From positions 124,001 through 188,000 of the forward strand of contig NZ_FOAP01000002.1 of NCBI RefSeq assembly GCF_900109545.1: a DNA stretch of 64,000 nt, given 5' to 3'. This stretch comes from Stigmatella aurantiaca (GTDB taxonomy: Bacteria; Myxococcota; Myxococcia; Myxococcales; Myxococcaceae). The notes beneath the pieces were generated by a model. That model searched no databases, was not told where the DNA came from, and was given only the letters and a program-made list of their open reading frames with translations. Numbering within the stretch: position 1 is the first letter of the stretch; each line of letters begins with the position of its first letter. Below are positions 26,877 to 35,017 of this stretch, piece after piece. Both the position numbers and the translations under genes were made by a program.

Positions 26877-29009
26877 TCAGAAGCCTACGCCCTCCACGGC
26901 CGGAGCGGGCACCGTCATCGTCAGCGGCGGCAGCGCGCCCTGCCCGTAGAAGGTGCGGTACAGGTACAGGTCCGCCACCACCTGCTTCACGTAGCCCCGC
27001 GTCTCCCGGAAGGGAATCTCCTCGATGAAGAGATCCAGGGGCAGGCTGCCCTTCTCCTGAGCCCATTTGATGGCCGCCTTGGGGCCCGCGTTGTAGGCCG
27101 CCGCGGCGAGCACGGGGTGGGAGAAGCGCTTCATGAGCTGCGAGAGGTACCAGGCGCCGTAGCGGATGTTGAGGTCCGGGGCGAAGAGGTCCGCCGGGTT
27201 GGGCGTGGGCTCGGACAGGTGCTGGGCGATGGCGGTGCCGGTGGGGGGAATGAGCTGCATCAGCCCGCGGGCGTCCGCGGCGCTGGCCACCTCCGGGCGG
27301 AAGGCGCTCTCCCGGCGCATGATGGCCCAGACGAGCGAGGGCTCCACCGCGTGGCGCGTGGCCGCCGCCTCCACCGCCGAGGCGAAGGCGCGCGGATAGA
27401 AGACCGCCAGCGCATCCGGGGTCCGGGCGCCAAAGGCCCGCCCCCACAGGTGCCGCGCGGCGACGGCATGGGCATGGCCGAACTCGCCCAGTTGCAGGAG
27501 CGCGTGCGCGAAGGGCAGGGCCTGCTCCGCGGAGCGGATGCGAGAGACCCGCGATTCCACCTCCTCGGCCGCGTCCGGGAAGAGGCCCGCCTCGCTGAGC
27601 GCCACCGCGAGCTCCAGCTCGGGGGGCCGGGGAACCAGCAGCTGCCGGGGCGGCGAGGGGAAGGCCACGGGGGGCGTGCGGCCCAGGGCCTTGAGGCGCT
27701 CGGAGGCCAGCAGCGCATAGAACGACGCGGGGGCGGAGGAAATCACCCCTTCATAGGCGGGCGCGGTGATGGCCACGGTGGCCCCGCCCAGTTCCTGGCT
27801 GCGGGCCATCCAGTAGCGCGCCTGGGGCACGAGGCTGCTCTTGGGCGAGCCCGAGACGAGCAGGGCCAGGGCCTCGCGCGCCTCGGGGTAGCGCTCCAGG
27901 CGCAGCAGGGCCAGGGCGCGGAACCACAGCCCCTCGTCCCGGCGCCGCGAGCGCGGGTGGCGCTGTTCGTAGAGCGCGAAGGCCTTCACCGCCGCCTCGA
28001 AGCGGCCGGCCTGCAGGTCCAACCACCCCGCGAAGAAGCCTCCCTCATCCCCCGCGGGCTCCTGGGGATAGGTGCGGTCCAGCGCCGCCATCAGCTCGCG
28101 GGCCTGGTCATTCTTGTTGGCCCGGAGGGCGCGGCGGGCCACCAGCAGCTCCGCCTCGGCGGCCGTCTCGGCAGGCCCTTTGCGGGCCTCGGCGAGCGCC
28201 TTCTCGGCCTCCTCTGTGCGCCCCAGGGCGAACAGCGTCTGTGCCCGGGCGAGCGCCAACCTCGCGCGTTCCAGCGGGGTCTCCGCGGGGCGGTGTGCCG
28301 TGGCCTTCTGCAGCTCCTCCAGCGCGCGGGAAGCCTGGCCGGCGTCCAGGAACGCCCGGGCCCGGCGCAAATGCTCCTCCAGGGTCAGCCAGGCCGGAGG
28401 GTTGAGCAGCTCCAGCCGCGTGAGGGCCTCGTCCGCATAGGGGTGGGTGGGATAGCGCAGCGCCACCGTGCGCAGGTCCGCGCGGGCCCCGTCGGCGAGC
28501 CCCTTGGCACCCCGGGCCAGGGCCCGCTCATAGAGCAGCTCCGCCGAAGGCGTCTGCGTCGCGGCAAGCTCCAGCACCGGCGCCGCCTGGGCCGTCTTGC
28601 CCGCGCGCAGGAGGGCCTCTCCCAGCCTCGCCTTCGCGCGAGGGGCCAGGGAAGGGGGGGCCTTCTTCGCGGCGAGCGCGAACGCCTGGGCGGCCTCGGC
28701 CGCCTCGCCCGCGTAGAACAGCGCCTGGCCCCGGTAATACGCGTGGAAGGGCTCCAGCAGCGGCGGGGCGGGGTGAGCCTCCAGCAGCCCCCGGGCCTCG
28801 GAGGCCTCGCCGTCGGAGAGGGCCAGCGTCGCGGCCAGGAGGGCGATGCGGCCCGCCTGGGCGCACCGGTGGGCCTCGCAGGCCTGAAGGTCCGCCTGGA
28901 CAAGGGCCCGGGCCTCCGGCTTGTGCAGCCGCACGGCCTCCAACGTTTCCGGCGACTGCGCCAGGGCCACGCCCGAGACCAGCCCCGCCACCAAGCTGCT
29001 CCACTTCAT
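26877..29009 (-). CDS. Soluble lytic murein transglycosylase (Slt70-like)
   Basis: A 710-residue exported enzyme. A signal peptide (MKWSSLVAGLVSGVALAQ) is followed by a long helical superhelix of TPR-type repeats to about residue 530, as in the Slt doughnut, and a C-terminal SLT goose-type lysozyme domain: catalytic Glu in WAIMRRESAFRPEV, then SAADARGLMQLIP, LNIRYGAWYL and AAAYNAGPKA. It cleaves peptidoglycan glycan strands to 1,6-anhydro products. The downstream TPR gene starts one base after its stop. Confidence 0.92.
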   Translation of the reverse strand: MKWSSLVAGLVSGVALAQSPETLEAVRLHKPEARALVQADLQACEAHRCAQAGRIALLAATLALSDGEASEARGLLEAHPAPPLLEPFHAYYRGQALFYAGEAAEAAQAFALAAKKAPPSLAPRAKARLGEALLRAGKTAQAAPVLELAATQTPSAELLYERALARGAKGLADGARADLRTVALRYPTHPYADEALTRLELLNPPAWLTLEEHLRRARAFLDAGQASRALEELQKATAHRPAETPLERARLALARAQTLFALGRTEEAEKALAEARKGPAETAAEAELLVARRALRANKNDQARELMAALDRTYPQEPAGDEGGFFAGWLDLQAGRFEAAVKAFALYEQRHPRSRRRDEGLWFRALALLRLERYPEAREALALLVSGSPKSSLVPQARYWMARSQELGGATVAITAPAYEGVISSAPASFYALLASERLKALGRTPPVAFPSPPRQLLVPRPPELELAVALSEAGLFPDAAEEVESRVSRIRSAEQALPFAHALLQLGEFGHAHAVAARHLWGRAFGARTPDALAVFYPRAFASAVEAAATRHAVEPSLVWAIMRRESAFRPEVASAADARGLMQLIPPTGTAIAQHLSEPTPNPADLFAPDLNIRYGAWYLSQLMKRFSHPVLAAAAYNAGPKAAIKWAQEKGSLPLDLFIEEIPFRETRGYVKQVVADLYLYRTFYGQGALPPLTMTVPAPAVEGVGF

Positions 29010-29098
29010 CACATGTGCCTCACGGGTCGTACCCCTGCGGCCTCCCAACGGGAGCCATCTGGAAGACATTCCCCGGGGGGTCCTTCCGGGGGGGTGGT

Positions 29099-29127
29099 TT
29101 GACAGCCGCCCCAACAAGTCCTAAATC
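29099..29127 (+). promoter_or_regulatory. Candidate promoter upstream of the Cys-rich small protein
   Basis: A perfect TTGACA (29099-29104) is followed after 17 bases by TAAATC (29122-29127), a weak -10. The surrounding 246-base intergenic region is otherwise featureless and also has to serve the divergent transglycosylase gene. Confidence 0.35.
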
Positions 29128-29255
29128 GCGGCGCGTCCAAGCCGTCCTGGCCCGATGCGTCACGCAGAGGCCGGGTTGGGATGTGTTTCGTTGCAGGTGT
29201 TTCGTTGGTCCTGATGCGCACGGGGGGAAAACGCTGACCTGGGAGGGCTCCGTTC

Positions 29256-29489
29256 ATGAAGCCGTGTCCGTCCGATCTATCGCAGACCATCAACCCTGAG
29301 GCGGGTCCGAAGCGAGCTGGTGTCGAGTCGCATCGCAACCTCAACTGCCACCACTACGACAACTGCCTCGACGAGGCGGTGCGCCGCGGCTGGCAGTCGT
29401 TCTCGTGCATGAAGTGCCCGCTCTACCAGAACGTGGCCCCGCCCCAGATGGGCATCGAGGCCTACGCCACGCAGCGCCGGCCCATCTAA
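29256..29489 (+). CDS. Small cysteine-rich, probable zinc-binding protein
   Basis: A 77-residue protein with a cysteine/histidine cluster: NLNCHHYDNCLDEAVRRGW followed by SFSCMKCPLY. The Cys-x6-Cys and Cys-x2-Cys pairs could form one zinc or iron-sulfur site. The helix between them is basic. GGGAGGG lies eight bases before the ATG. It converges with the CAP-domain gene. I do not recognise the family. Confidence 0.75.
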   Translation: MKPCPSDLSQTINPEAGPKRAGVESHRNLNCHHYDNCLDEAVRRGWQSFSCMKCPLYQNVAPPQMGIEAYATQRRPI

Positions 29490-29513
29490 GGGGCACGGGG
29501 TTCAAGGCCTGGC

Positions 29514-31028
29514 TCACCGGGGCGCGGTGTAGATGACCACCACCCAGTAGCGGTCCTTGCCGAAAGTCTTCGAATCGCCGCGGAGGACGCCCACACCCGC
29601 CTGCGTGTTGCGAGCATCCATGAGGTTCTTGGACTCGGGCAGCGCGGTGGGGTCCTCCGCCACGTAGAAGTCCGCGGCCGCGGTGCCCACCTGGGGCAGG
29701 GCCTGGAAGACGCGCTCGTGCAGCGAGGAGCCGGGCAGCTCCGCCTTGGGCGTATCGCGCTGGAGCGCCCGCCGCACGTGGTCCTGGGCAATCTGCTCCA
29801 GCACCAGGCTGCGCTCGAGCGGCGGCAGCTTGGCCTCCTTGCGCTTGGTGGCGATGGCCTTGTACGCCTCCTCCACCGGGTTTCCCTTCAGGGGCGACAC
29901 CGCCGTGGAGAACACCTCGGTGACGATGGCCTGGGGCCGCCCGTCCACCGTCTGGAACACCACCCCGATGCCCACGTGCGTGAAGGGGGCCGCGAGCAGG
30001 TTCTTGCGGTGGCCCGGGCTGTGCTCGATGCCGAAGTGCGCGGCCACGGGCCCCGCGGCCATGCCCAGGTTCTCCCCGGAGCCGCGGAAGGCAGGGCCCG
30101 CGGCCTCCATGCGCCCGCGCAGGTCCGAGCCGTCGGGTGCCACGTGGGCGAAGAAGCCCTCGCGCGCCATGCGCTCGCTGTAGGCCTGGGCCACCTCCTC
30201 CAGGGCGCTGTCGGGGACCAGGGGGTTGAGCCGGTGGGCCCGGCGCAGGCTGTTGATTCGGGAGACGATGGCCTGCCGGGCCTCGGGCAGGGTGGTGGGC
30301 TCGGCCACGTCCTCGGTCTCCGCGCGGCCGCGCTGCCGGGGGCCGCCCACGTCCACGAAGAAGAGCGCGACGACCTCGGGACCCTTGGTTCCCCGGCCCA
30401 GCACCTCCACGGTGTAGCCACCCGCCTGGGCAAAGGGGATCCGTGCACAGAACACGGGGCCGTCCTGCCGCGACAGCGCGATGCGCTCCACGCTGCCCTC
30501 GGGCAGGGTGACGAAGACCTCCGCGGCGTTCAGGGGCGGCACCAGCTCGCCGCACAGCGTCTGGGACACCCCGGCGCGCGGGAAGGCGCGGGGGAAGCGC
30601 TGGAGCTCCGCCTTGCGCTCGGTGAGCAGCATCACCAGCGAGGCGCGCTCGCCCGCGGTGGCCACGCCCACGCCGAAGTGGGTGGCGGGCTCGGCGCTGA
30701 AGTCCTTGCGCGCCAGGAACGTCTCGATGGCGTGCGCGTGCACCCAGGCACGGATGACGAAGGTGCGGGGGCTCGGGTCGGTGCTGCCTGAGTCGCTGAC
30801 CGCCAGCGTGAGCGCGTGCAGGTCGGGCGCGCCGGTGGGCAGCTGCGGGCCCAGCGCCTCCCGGGCCAGGCGGCGTGCCGCCTCGGTCAGCGCCGCGTCC
30901 CGGGCGGGCAACCGGCGCCCCACGCGCTCGAACTCGCGCGCCACGTGGAGGGCCGCCTGCTGCTCCATGGCCTCGGGCGCCAGCGGGGTGGCCGCGACCA
31001 GGGCGCTCAGCGCCAACGCGAACATCAT
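29514..31028 (-). CDS. Exported CAP/SCP-domain protein
   Basis: A 504-residue protein with a signal peptide (MMFALALSALVAATPL), a roughly 240-residue N-terminal region of unknown fold, and a CAP (SCP/PR-1) domain from about 255 to 400: INSLRRAHRLNPLVPDS, AYSERMAREGFFAHVAPDG, GENLGMA and HSPGHRKNLLA, with the usual His and Glu residues. About 100 further residues follow. Bacterial CAP proteins are secreted or wall-associated with unclear activity. The ATG overlaps the stop of the upstream DUF721 gene (ATGA, 31025-31028). Confidence 0.85.
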   Translation of the reverse strand: MMFALALSALVAATPLAPEAMEQQAALHVAREFERVGRRLPARDAALTEAARRLAREALGPQLPTGAPDLHALTLAVSDSGSTDPSPRTFVIRAWVHAHAIETFLARKDFSAEPATHFGVGVATAGERASLVMLLTERKAELQRFPRAFPRAGVSQTLCGELVPPLNAAEVFVTLPEGSVERIALSRQDGPVFCARIPFAQAGGYTVEVLGRGTKGPEVVALFFVDVGGPRQRGRAETEDVAEPTTLPEARQAIVSRINSLRRAHRLNPLVPDSALEEVAQAYSERMAREGFFAHVAPDGSDLRGRMEAAGPAFRGSGENLGMAAGPVAAHFGIEHSPGHRKNLLAAPFTHVGIGVVFQTVDGRPQAIVTEVFSTAVSPLKGNPVEEAYKAIATKRKEAKLPPLERSLVLEQIAQDHVRRALQRDTPKAELPGSSLHERVFQALPQVGTAAADFYVAEDPTALPESKNLMDARNTQAGVGVLRGDSKTFGKDRYWVVVIYTAPR

Positions 31029-31324
31029 TCGTGGCCCAACCGGAAGGACAGGGCCGTCACCTTTCCGGGCCCCAGCCGCTCATTGAGCCGTTCGCACAGG
31101 GAGGCCTGCTCCCGCGACAGGGTCTGCGCCCACTCGGCGCTTTCCACGGTGACCACCAGCGTTCCTCCTTGCAGGGAGTAGGGAGAGGTGTGCTTGGCGA
31201 TCTGCGCACCGACCGCCGCGGCCCAAACCGGCATCAGGGACTGACCCTTCCCGGATTCTTCGGCCAGGCGGGCCAGGAGCCGGGGCAGCAGGGCCTCCAG
31301 GGTCTTCGGTTCGTGGCGGGACAT
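31025..31324 (-). CDS. DUF721/DciA-like protein
   Basis: A 99-residue protein of the DUF721 family: LMPVWAAAVGAQIAKHTSPYSL, then GTLVVTVESAEWAQTLSREQ, the conserved core that in DciA binds nucleic acid and helps load the replicative helicase DnaB. It is shorter than many DciA proteins and lacks extra C-terminal residues. Its stop overlaps the start of the CAP-domain gene by four bases, an unexpected partner for a replication factor. Confidence 0.82.
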   Translation of the reverse strand: MSRHEPKTLEALLPRLLARLAEESGKGQSLMPVWAAAVGAQIAKHTSPYSLQGGTLVVTVESAEWAQTLSREQASLCERLNERLGPGKVTALSFRLGHE

Positions 31325-31438
31325 GGCGGGCAAATCATCGGACGGCTCCGGGGGGAAAGCCACTGCCAGGCCGTGTCGCGGAGCGGTTCGCCTGCTTGTA
31401 AGGTGCGGCAGTTCCCTGCCGGGAACAGGGAGCCGTCG

Positions 31439-34039
31439 ATGAGTGCACACACCCGCGCGCCGTTGCTGCTGGGCCTGCTGGGCGTGTGCCTGGCCTGGGC
31501 AGGGTGCGCCCAGCAGGACGCCGATGGGTTCGGCCCGGGAGGTGGCAACGAGGCCCCCACTCCGAGCAGCCCGTGCTCCGTGGACGAAGATTGCCCGGAT
31601 CCGGCGCTTTTCTTCTGCAACGCGGCCACCTCGCGGTGCGAGGCCTCGTGCCGGACGGCCCTGGACTGTGGCGCGGAGCGGCGGGGGACGTTCGCCCTCG
31701 GCGAGTGCGACCGCAACCCGCTGGGCTGCCAGTGCGACGAGGGCAAGTGCGTGCTGGCCCTGTGCGCGGAGGATGCCGCCTGCGGCGCACAGGTGTGCCG
31801 GAATGGACGGTGTGTGGCCCCGCCGCCCGCCGCCCAGGCGGCCACGTGCCAGGTGACGCCCGCGTTCGCCGTGGGCCGACAGGGCACGCAGACGCGCTTC
31901 AGCGTGACGGTGAACGATGCCCAGGGGCAGCCCCTGGTGCCGGGCGGGGGCATCGCCTGGAAGGCCTCCAGCGCGGCGGTGACCGGGGAGGAAGAGGGCA
32001 CCGAGGCCCTCTTCACGGTGATGACGCCGGAGCGGGCCCTGGTGCGCATCGAAGCCCAGGTGGGCAATGCGCGCTGCTCGGCCCAGCTCTCCCTCCTGGC
32101 CGCGGAGGTGGAGGCCCACCGCGTGCGCGTGGTGGTGACGGAGGAGCTGTCCGGGACGCCGCTTCCGGACGTCCTCGTGGGCGTATCCAACGCGGAAGGG
32201 GCGCTCACCGGCACGGGCACAACGGACGAGGAGGGCGTGGCGCTCGTGCCCGCCTCGGACCGGATGAACCTCACCGCCTTTCATCCGGAGTACGGCTACC
32301 TCACGCTGGCGAACCTGGACGGGGAGACCGGCGGCCGCGAGGTGCGGATGCCCCTGCGGCGCAACCCGCTGGAGGTCCACGGCGGCATCCGGGGCCAGCT
32401 CCAGAACCGGCCCGTGGGCCCGTACCTCCACATGGGCCTCATCGGGCTGTCCCTGCCCGGCCAGGGGGTGGACCGGGTGGAGGCGCAGCGCCGGGGGCCC
32501 CGGGAGGCGGTGACGTTCGAGCTGAGCGGCCAGGTGCGCACGTGGTCCCTGCCCACGAACGTCACCCTGGCCACCCCCACCACGGCGGCCCAGGTGGCGT
32601 ACGGGGTGCCCGGCCTGGAAGGCGGCTGCGCCGAGGCGCCGGTGGCGGCCACCGGGGAGACCCCGGGCAGGCGCGCCCCCCGGTGCGGACTGCGCACGGC
32701 CTGGGCGCTGGCGGGGGACGTGCCCACCGCCGAGCTGCCGCCGGATCTCTTCGGCGCCTCCCAGGACACCACCCAGCTCCTCGCCCAGACCATCCCGCTG
32801 CTGCGGCACTTCCACTCCTCGGCCGTGCGGGATGTGCGCTTCGCGCTCGAGCCCATTCCGGGGGCCTCCCAGGGCCTGCCCGATTTCCGCGACACGCGGC
32901 ATTACACCGCCGTGGATCTGCCCGCATCTCAGATGCCGCTGGGGTTCCCGTTCGTCGTGCGGGTGCCCTCGCTCCCGGTGTACCGCGGGGCCTTCCTGAA
33001 CCATTCCTTCGTGGTGGGCGCCGTGGATGTGCCGGGACGGGGGCGGGTGCCGCTGGGGCTGGGGCTCGCGGTGAACGTGGCCCCCGCGGATCCCAACACG
33101 GACCTCCAGGCGGGCCTGTCCGCGCCCGGGCTCGTCGCGGTCCGCATGGCCCCCGCGCACCACGGCCTGGAGGGCCATCCCTACCGGCTGATGGTCCTGG
33201 CCAGCACGCACGCGGCCACGCTGGAGGAACCGGCGGGCCAGGCCATGAGCGGCGTGGTGGAGCCGCTCGCCGCCCCGCTGTTCGATCCCCGGGGCCTCAC
33301 GCCGGTCACGCTCTCCAGCGGCTTCCTGCCCATCCCCGAAGGGGCCCGCTACAACTTCGAGGCGGTGCCCTCCGGGATGCTCCAGGGCCGCCAGTTCTGG
33401 TTCACGAACAGCTCGGGCCGGGTGGGCACGTTGCTCCGGGTGAGCTTCACCAACCGGTTCGGCCGCCAGTGGACAGTGCTGTACGAGCCCTCGCTGGAGA
33501 CGCCCTCCGTGCGGCTGCCGGTGCCGCCCACGCCCTTCGAGGACCGGACCTACTTTGGCGACCTCACCGGGACGCGCTCCCTGCTGTGGGTGCAGGCGCT
33601 CGCGGTGCGCGCGCCGGAGGGCAAGCGCCTGAGCCTGGCGATGCTCGCGGAGGGACAGACGGCATCGCTGGCCCAGCTGGATGCGTTCACACGGGCCTTC
33701 TCGGTGCTCGATTACCGCCGCCCGGAGCTCACCTGGCTCACCCCGGAAGCAGACGGGCTGAGCGTGCCGCGAGGCTCCACCGTCCGCGTGCGCGCCACCG
33801 GCTTCCACCTGGGCCCGGCCCCGGAGGGCGAGGGCTTCGTGCAGCTCTCCTTCGTGGGTGGCGTGGGCTGCGAAGGCCAGACGGTGCGGGGCGAGCGAAA
33901 CACCGCCGGGGACGTGGAGCTGCGCCTGCCCTCCGCGTGCTCGGGAAACGACGTGTCCCTCACGGCCACGCTGGTGGATTCGAGCGGGCTGCCCCTTCGT
34001 CCGCCAGTGGCCTACACGCGCCGGATTCACATTCTTTGA
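31439..34039 (+). CDS. Large surface lipoprotein, Cys-rich N-terminus, carboxypeptidase-regulatory-like domain
   Basis: An 866-residue lipoprotein (lipobox LAWAGC). Residues about 45-135 are rich in paired cysteines (PCSVDEDCPD, FFCNAATSRCEASC, CQCDEGKC), like the EGF-type repeats of myxobacterial lipoproteins. An Ig-like region follows, then a carboxypeptidase-regulatory-like unit (HRVRVVVTEELSGTPLPDVL through DEEGVALVPAS). The long rest has no family I can name. The ATG at 31439 has AGGGAG upstream. No catalytic motif seen; a binding or structural role at the outer membrane is likely. Confidence 0.8.
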   Translation: MSAHTRAPLLLGLLGVCLAWAGCAQQDADGFGPGGGNEAPTPSSPCSVDEDCPDPALFFCNAATSRCEASCRTALDCGAERRGTFALGECDRNPLGCQCDEGKCVLALCAEDAACGAQVCRNGRCVAPPPAAQAATCQVTPAFAVGRQGTQTRFSVTVNDAQGQPLVPGGGIAWKASSAAVTGEEEGTEALFTVMTPERALVRIEAQVGNARCSAQLSLLAAEVEAHRVRVVVTEELSGTPLPDVLVGVSNAEGALTGTGTTDEEGVALVPASDRMNLTAFHPEYGYLTLANLDGETGGREVRMPLRRNPLEVHGGIRGQLQNRPVGPYLHMGLIGLSLPGQGVDRVEAQRRGPREAVTFELSGQVRTWSLPTNVTLATPTTAAQVAYGVPGLEGGCAEAPVAATGETPGRRAPRCGLRTAWALAGDVPTAELPPDLFGASQDTTQLLAQTIPLLRHFHSSAVRDVRFALEPIPGASQGLPDFRDTRHYTAVDLPASQMPLGFPFVVRVPSLPVYRGAFLNHSFVVGAVDVPGRGRVPLGLGLAVNVAPADPNTDLQAGLSAPGLVAVRMAPAHHGLEGHPYRLMVLASTHAATLEEPAGQAMSGVVEPLAAPLFDPRGLTPVTLSSGFLPIPEGARYNFEAVPSGMLQGRQFWFTNSSGRVGTLLRVSFTNRFGRQWTVLYEPSLETPSVRLPVPPTPFEDRTYFGDLTGTRSLLWVQALAVRAPEGKRLSLAMLAEGQTASLAQLDAFTRAFSVLDYRRPELTWLTPEADGLSVPRGSTVRVRATGFHLGPAPEGEGFVQLSFVGGVGCEGQTVRGERNTAGDVELRLPSACSGNDVSLTATLVDSSGLPLRPPVAYTRRIHIL

Positions 34040-34084
34040 ATCTTTCCAAGACCTCCCCGAGTATGGGGGAGCTCGGCTGGCTTT

Positions 34085-34097
34085 CTCGAATTTCGAG
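34085..34097. promoter_or_regulatory. Short palindrome before the FHA-GGDEF gene
   Basis: CTCGAA-T-TTCGAG is a perfect 13-base palindrome, 20 bases upstream of the ATG at 34117. It could be an operator half-pair or a small hairpin near the ribosome-binding region. Confidence 0.25.
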
Positions 34098-34116
34098 ATG
34101 ATACCCTTGTCCGGGT

Positions 34117-34995
34117 ATGGCGCAGAGAGAGACCGTCATCACGCTCATCTCGAAGATCTCCGATCGTCCGGTGAACCTGGACGCGGCGCTCGTCGTCATC
34201 TACGGCATGGATCTGGGGCGGAAGTACGACTTGTCCCGGAACGAGATTGTCATCGGCCGTTCCTCCAAGTCGGACATCCCGTTGGATCAGGAGTCGGTGA
34301 GCCGCACGCACGCGCGCATCACCAACACCGTGAAGGGCGTCCACATCGAGGACCAGGGCTCCACCAACGGCACGTTCGTCAATGATCACCCGGTGACGAG
34401 CCCCCAGGAGCTGCGCAACGGGGACCTGGTGAAGATCGGCCGGACGATCTTCAAGTTCATCGCGGGCGGGAACATCGAGGCGGCCTACCACGATGAAATC
34501 TACCGGCTCACGACGATGGACGGGCTGACCCAGGTCCACAACCGCCGCTACTTCGACGAGCAGCTCGACCGCGAAGTCTCCCGCAGCCGGCGCTACGAGC
34601 GGGCGCTGTCGCTGGTGATGTTCGACGTGGACCACTTCAAGCACATCAACGACAAGCGGGGGCACCTGGCCGGAGACTACGTGCTCAAGCAGTTGGCCTC
34701 CGCGGTGCGCGTGAACATCCGCCGGGAGGATGTCTTCGCCCGCTACGGGGGCGAGGAGTTCGGAATCCTCCTGCCAGAGGTGGATGCCAAGGGCACCCGG
34801 CTGTTCGCGGAGAAGGTGCGCCAGAAGGTGGAGCAGACGCACTTCACGTTCGACAAGCACCCCATCTCGGTGACGATCTCCCTGGGCTGCGCCCTCCTCC
34901 TGCCGGAGCACCGCGAGCCGGGAGATCTGGTGCGCGCCGCGGACGAGAAGCTCTACGAGGCCAAGAACAAGGGCCGCAACCGCGTCTGCGGTTGA
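34117..34995 (+). CDS. FHA-GGDEF diguanylate cyclase
   Basis: A 292-residue cytoplasmic protein. The FHA domain spans about residues 25-115 with the phosphothreonine-binding residues G47-R48-S49, S62-R-T-H65 and N84-G85. The GGDEF domain (about 130-290) has the active-site sequence GGEEF (211-215), so it should make c-di-GMP from two GTP. The inhibitory I-site RxxD is present as R202-RE-D205, five residues before GGEEF, predicting product inhibition. The FHA part suggests control by a Ser/Thr kinase. Confidence 0.92.
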   Translation: MAQRETVITLISKISDRPVNLDAALVVIYGMDLGRKYDLSRNEIVIGRSSKSDIPLDQESVSRTHARITNTVKGVHIEDQGSTNGTFVNDHPVTSPQELRNGDLVKIGRTIFKFIAGGNIEAAYHDEIYRLTTMDGLTQVHNRRYFDEQLDREVSRSRRYERALSLVMFDVDHFKHINDKRGHLAGDYVLKQLASAVRVNIRREDVFARYGGEEFGILLPEVDAKGTRLFAEKVRQKVEQTHFTFDKHPISVTISLGCALLLPEHREPGDLVRAADEKLYEAKNKGRNRVCG

Positions 34996-35017
34996 GGCCC
35001 CTGGCCCGGCCGGCCGC

